Source: Tomocerus qinae (lineage: Eukaryota > Arthropoda > Collembola > Entomobryomorpha > Tomoceridae). From it: 64,000 bases of DNA. The DNA is taken from positions 992,001-1,056,000 of the forward strand of contig JAECZT010000008.1 of the NCBI GenBank assembly GCA_020055645.1, written 5' to 3'. The notes beneath the pieces were generated by a model. It was not told where the DNA came from. It saw only the letters and a program-made list of their open reading frames with translations, and did no database searches. Positions 59,290 to 64,000 of the stretch are shown here, in pieces. The translations under genes and the position numbers were made by a program. How positions within the stretch are numbered: the stretch's first letter is position 1; every line of letters starts with the position of its first letter.

Positions 59290-62200
59290 AATTTCAACTC
59301 TTAAAAATTATTTTTTAAGCTTTTTGGCTCGTATAAGTATTAAATCATGAATTTCAACTCTTGAAAATTATTTTTTAACTTTTTGCCTCGTACAAGTTTA
59401 AAAAATAATTAAAAGTGTTGAATGTTATTTTTAAGCTTTTTGTCTCGTATAAGTATTAAATCATGAATTTCAAATCTTGAAAATTATTTTTTAGACTTTT
59501 TGGCTCGTAAAAGTATTAAATCATGAATTTCAACTCTTGAAAATTATTTTTTAAACTTTTTGCCTCGTACAAGTTTAAAAAATAATTAAAACTGTAAATG
59601 TTATTTTTAAGCTTTTTGGCTCGTATAAGTATAAAATCAAAAATTTCAACTCTTGAAAATTATTTTTTAAGCTTTTTGGCTCGTACAAGTATTAAATCAT
59701 GAATTTCAACTCTTGAAAATTATTTTTTAAACTTTTTGGCTCGTACAAGTATTAAATCATGAATTTCAACTCTTGAAAATTATTTTTTAAACTTTTTGCC
59801 TCGTACAAGTTTAAAAAATAATTAAAACTGTTGAATGTTATTTTTAAGCTTTTTGGCTCGTATAAGTATTAAATCATGAATTTCAACTCTTGAATATTAT
59901 TTTAAAAATTATTTTTTAAGCTTTTTGGCTCGTATAAGCATTAAATCCTGAATTTCAACTCTTGAAAATTAATTTTTAAGCTTTTTGGCTCGTACAAGTA
60001 TTAAATCATGAATTTCAACTCTTGAAAATTATTTTTTAAACTTTTTGGCTCGTACAAGTATTAAAACATAAATTTCAACTCTTCAAAATTATTTTTTAAA
60101 CTTTTTGGCTCGTACAAGTATTAAATCATAAATTTCAACTCTTGAAAATTATTTTTTAAACTTTTTGCCTCGTACAAGTTTAAAAAATAATTAAAAGTGT
60201 TGAATATTTTTTTTAAGCCTTTTGGCTCGTACAATTATTAAATCTTGAATTTCAACTCTTGAAAATTATTTTTTAAACTTTTTGTCTCGTACAAGTTTAA
60301 AAAATAATTAAAACTGTTAAATGTTATTTTTAAGCTTTTTGGCTCGTATAAGTATTAAATCATGAATTTCAACTCTTGAAAATTATTTTTTAAACTTTTT
60401 GGCTCGTACAAGTATTAAATCATGAATTTCAACTCTTGAAAATTATTTTTTAAACTTTTTGGCTCGTACAAGTATTAAATCATGAATTTCAACTCTTGAA
60501 AATTATTTTTTAAACTTTTTGGCTCGTACAAGTATTAAATCATGAATTTCAACTCTTGAAAATTATTTTTTAAACTTTTTGCCTCGTACAAGTTTAAAAA
60601 ATAATTAAAACTGTTAAATGTTATTTTTAAGCTTTTTGGCTCGTATAAGTATTAAATCATGAATTTCAACCCTTGAAAATTATTTTTTAAACTTTTTGGC
60701 TCGTACAACTATTAAATCATGAATTTCAACTCTTGAAAATTATTTAAAAAATTATCTTTTAAGCTTTTTGGCTTGTACAAGTTTTAAATCATGAATTTCA
60801 ACTCTTGAAAATTATTTTTGAAACTTTTTGGCTCGTACAAGTATTAAATCATGAATATCAACTCTTGAAAATTATTTTAAAAATTATTTTTTAAGCTTTT
60901 TGGCTTGTACAAGCTTTAAATCATGAATTTCAACTCTTAAAAATTATTTTTTAAACTTTTTGGCTCGTACAAGTATTAAATCATGAATTTCAACTTTTGA
61001 AAATTATTTTTTAAACTTTTTGCCTGGTACAAGTTTAAAAAATATTTAAAACTGTAAATGTTATTTTTTAGCTTTTTGGCTCGTATAAGTATTAAATCAG
61101 GAATTTCAACTCTTGAAAATTATTTTTTAAGCTTTTTGGCTCGTATAAGTATTAAATCATGAATTTCAACTCTTGAAAATTATTTTTTAACTTTTTGCCT
61201 CGTACAAGTTTAAAAAATAATTAAAAGTGTTGAATGTTATTTTTAAGCTTTTTGTCTCGTATAAGTATTAAATCATGAATTTCAAATCTTGAAAATTATT
61301 TTTTAAACTTTTTGGCTCGTAAAAGTATTAAATCATGAATTTCAACTCTTGAAAATTATTTTTTAAACTTTTTGCCTCGTACAAGTATTAAATCATGAAT
61401 TTCAACTCTTGAAAATTATTTTTTAAACTTTTTGCCTCTTACAAGTATTAAATCATGAATTTCAACTCTTGAAAATTATTTTTTAAACTTTTTGCCTCGT
61501 ACAAGTTTAAAAAATAATTAAAAGTGTTGAATATTTTTTTTAAGCCTTTTGGCTCGTACAAGTATTAAATCTTGAATTTCAACTCTTGAAAATTATTTTT
61601 TAAACTTTTTGTCCCGTACAAGTATTAAATCATGAATTTCAACTCTTGAAAATTATTTTAAAAATTATCTTTTAAGCTTTTTGGCTTGTACAAGTTTTAA
61701 ATCATGAATTTCAACTCTTGAAAATTATTTTTTAAACTTTTTGGCTCGTACAAGTATTAAATCATGAATTTCAACTCTTGAAAATTATTTTTTAACTTTT
61801 TGCCTCGTACAAGTTTAAAAAATAATTAAAAGTGTTGAATGTTATTTTTAAGCTTTTTGTCTCGTATAAGTATTAAATCATGAATTTCAAATCTTGAAAA
61901 TTATTTTTTAAACTTTTTGGCTCGTAAAAGTATTAAATCATGAATTTCAACTCTTGAAAATTATTTTTTAAACTTTTTGCCTCGTACAAGTTTAAAAAAT
62001 AATTAAAACTGTAAATGTTATTTTTAAGCTTTTTGGCTCGTATAAGTATAAAATCAGGAATTTCAACTCTTGAAAATTATTTTTTAAGCTTTTTGGCTCG
62101 TACAAGTATTAAATCATGAATTTCAACTCTTGAAAATTATTTTTTAAACTTTTTGGCTCGTACAAGTATTAAATCATGAATTTCAACTCTTGAAAATTAT

Positions 62201-64000
62201 TTTTTAAACTTTTTGCCTCGTACAAGTTTAAAAAATAATTAAAACTGTTGAATGTTATTTTTAAGCTTTTTGGCTCGTATAAGTATTAAATCATGAATTT
62301 CAACTCTTGAAAATTATTTTAAAAATTATTTTTTAAGCTTTTTGGCTCGTATAAGCATTAAATCCTGAATTTCAACTCTTGAAAATTATTTTTTAAGCTT
62401 TTTGGCTCGTACAAGTATTAAATCATGAATTTCAACTCTTGAAAATTATTTTTTAAACTTTTTGGCTCGTACAAGTATTAAATCATAAATTTCAACTCTT
62501 CAAAATTATTTTTTAAACTTTTTGGCTCGTACAAGTATTAAATCATGAATTTCAACTCTTGAAAATTATTTTTTAAACTTTTTGCCTCGTACAAGTTTAA
62601 AAAATAATTAAAAGTGTTGAATATTTTTTTAAGCCTTTTGGCTCGTACAATTATTAAATCTTGAATTTCAACTCTTGAAAATTATTTTTTAAACTTTTTG
62701 TCTCGTACAAGTTTAAAAAATAATTAAAACTGTTAAATGTTATTTTTAAGCTTTTTGGCTCGTATAAGTATTAAATCATGAATTTCAACTCTTGAAAATT
62801 ATTTTTTAAACTTTTTGGCTCGTACAAGTATTAAATCATGAATTTCAACTCTTGAAAATTATTTTTTAAACTTTTTGGCTCGTACAAGTATTAAATCATG
62901 AATTTCAACTCTTGAAAATTATTTTTTAAACTTTTTGCCTCGTACAAGTTTAAAAAATAATTAAAACTGTTAAATGTTATTTTTAAGCTTTTTGGCTCGT
63001 ATAAGTATTAAATCATGAATTTCAACTCTTGAAAATTATTTTTTAAACTTTTTGGCTCGTACAAGTATTAAATCATGAATTTCAACTCTTGAAAATTATT
63101 TTTTAAACTTTTTGCCTCGTACAAGTTTAAAAAATAATTAAAACTGTTAAATGTTATTTTTAAGCATTTTGGCTCGTATAAGTATTAAATCATGAATTTC
63201 AACTCTTGAAAATTATTTTTTAAACTTTTTGGCTCGTACAAGTATTAAATCATGAATTTCAACTCTTGAAAATTATTTTTTAAACTTTTTGGCTCGTACA
63301 AGTATTAAATCATGAATTTCAACTCTTGAAAATTATTTTTTAAACTTTTTGCTCGTACAAGTTTTAAATCATGAATTTCAACTCTTGAAAATTATTTTAA
63401 AAATTATCTTTTAAGCTTTTTGGCTTGTACAAGTTTTAAATCATGAATTTCAACTCTTGAAAATTATTTTTTAAACTTTTTGGCTCGTAAAAGTATTAAA
63501 TCATGAATTTCAACTCTTGAAAATTATTTTTTAAACTTTTTGCCTCGTACAAGTTTAAAAAATAACTAAAACTGTAAATGTTATTTGTAGGCTTTTTGGC
63601 TCGTACAAGTATTAAATCATGAATTTCAACTCTTGAAAATTATTTTTTAAACTTTTTGGCTCGTACAAGTATTAAATCATGAGATTCAACTCTTGAAAAT
63701 TATTTTTTAAACTTTTTGCCTCGTACAAGTTTAAAAAATAATTAAAACTGTGGAATGTTATTTTCAAGCTTTTTGGCTCGTATAAGTATTAAATCATGAA
63801 TTTCCACTCTTGAAAATTATTTTTTAAGCTTTTTGGCTCGTACAAGTATTAAATCATGAATTTCAACTCTTGAAAATTATTTTTTAAACTTTTTGGCTCG
63901 TACAAGTATTAAATCATGAATTTCAACTCTTGAAAATTATTTTTTAAACTTTTTGGCTCGTACAAGTATTAAATCATGAATTTCAACTCTTGAAAATTAT
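59290..64000 (+). repeat. 60-bp satellite array, domain VI, continuing past the window
   Basis: The array resumes at AATTTCAACTCTT in the same strand and register as at 57000. It mixes domain I markers (GTCTCGTATAAG, CTCGTAAAAG) with GCTTGTACAAG monomers (60903 with the full palindrome; about 60771, 61684 and 63421 with GTTTTAAATC). Segments about 2.7 kb apart share order, for example GTGTTGAATATTTTTTTTAAGCC near 60195 and a similar monomer near 62615. A one-off deletion leaves TTTTTGCTCG near 63346. No end of the array is seen. Confidence 0.95.

Noticed and set aside
7944-64000. Telomeric or ribosomal repeat
   Set aside because: The monomer contains no TTAGG- or TTAGGG-type telomere motif and no rRNA-like stretch.

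Overview
This window is AT-rich, repeat-dominated eukaryotic DNA. I can support no protein-coding gene, tRNA, rRNA or CRISPR array. The organism cannot be named from it. Non-autonomous hAT-like elements, foldback elements and a satellite array of roughly 900 monomers fit an AT-rich invertebrate genome best (low confidence). The 100 Ns at 18131-18230 show that this is a scaffold.

Positions 1-7943 are a mosaic of non-autonomous repeats built from one composite unit. The unit is a foldback element (B or C), then a spacer, then an 'A block' of about 1 kb, then satellite-like sequence. Complete or near-complete units are B1-spacer-A2 (1326 to about 3600, plus), A3-spacer-C (3661-5584, minus) and B2-spacer-A4 (5597-7943, plus). 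A partial A1 opens the window. A1 and A3 form a long inverted repeat. B1-A2 and B2-A4 form a direct repeat of about 2.2 kb. A1 carries a 232-bp hAT-like MITE with an exact 8-bp target duplication, and A3 preserves the matching empty site.

Positions 7944-64000 are one satellite array, all in one orientation, with a 60-bp main monomer. A second monomer type of about 55-57 bp forms a 17-bp perfect dyad with its left neighbour, and a 72-bp variant carries a 12-bp insertion. The monomers are organised into irregular higher-order repeats: a 2,004-bp shift at 8-11 kb, 750 + 501 bp composites at 16.7-22.1 kb, and a roughly 1.05-kb block copied 4,200 bp downstream. The mix of variants changes along the array, giving recognisable domains.

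The array is interrupted once, at 57001-59289, by a 2,289-bp insertion with about 32-bp terminal inverted repeats and a 4-bp AATT duplication. The satellite resumes in register on the far side. Inside it sits a second, nested hAT-like MITE (58399-58830) with an 8-bp duplication and clusters of a GCCGTAAAT motif.

The most interesting link is between the two halves. The A block ends at CTCCCCGTAT and the satellite starts there. At the A2/A3 junction (3611-3660) a single diverged copy of the satellite's hairpin sits next to the same A-block terminus. This suggests that the satellite was amplified from, or captured by, the end of this transposon family.
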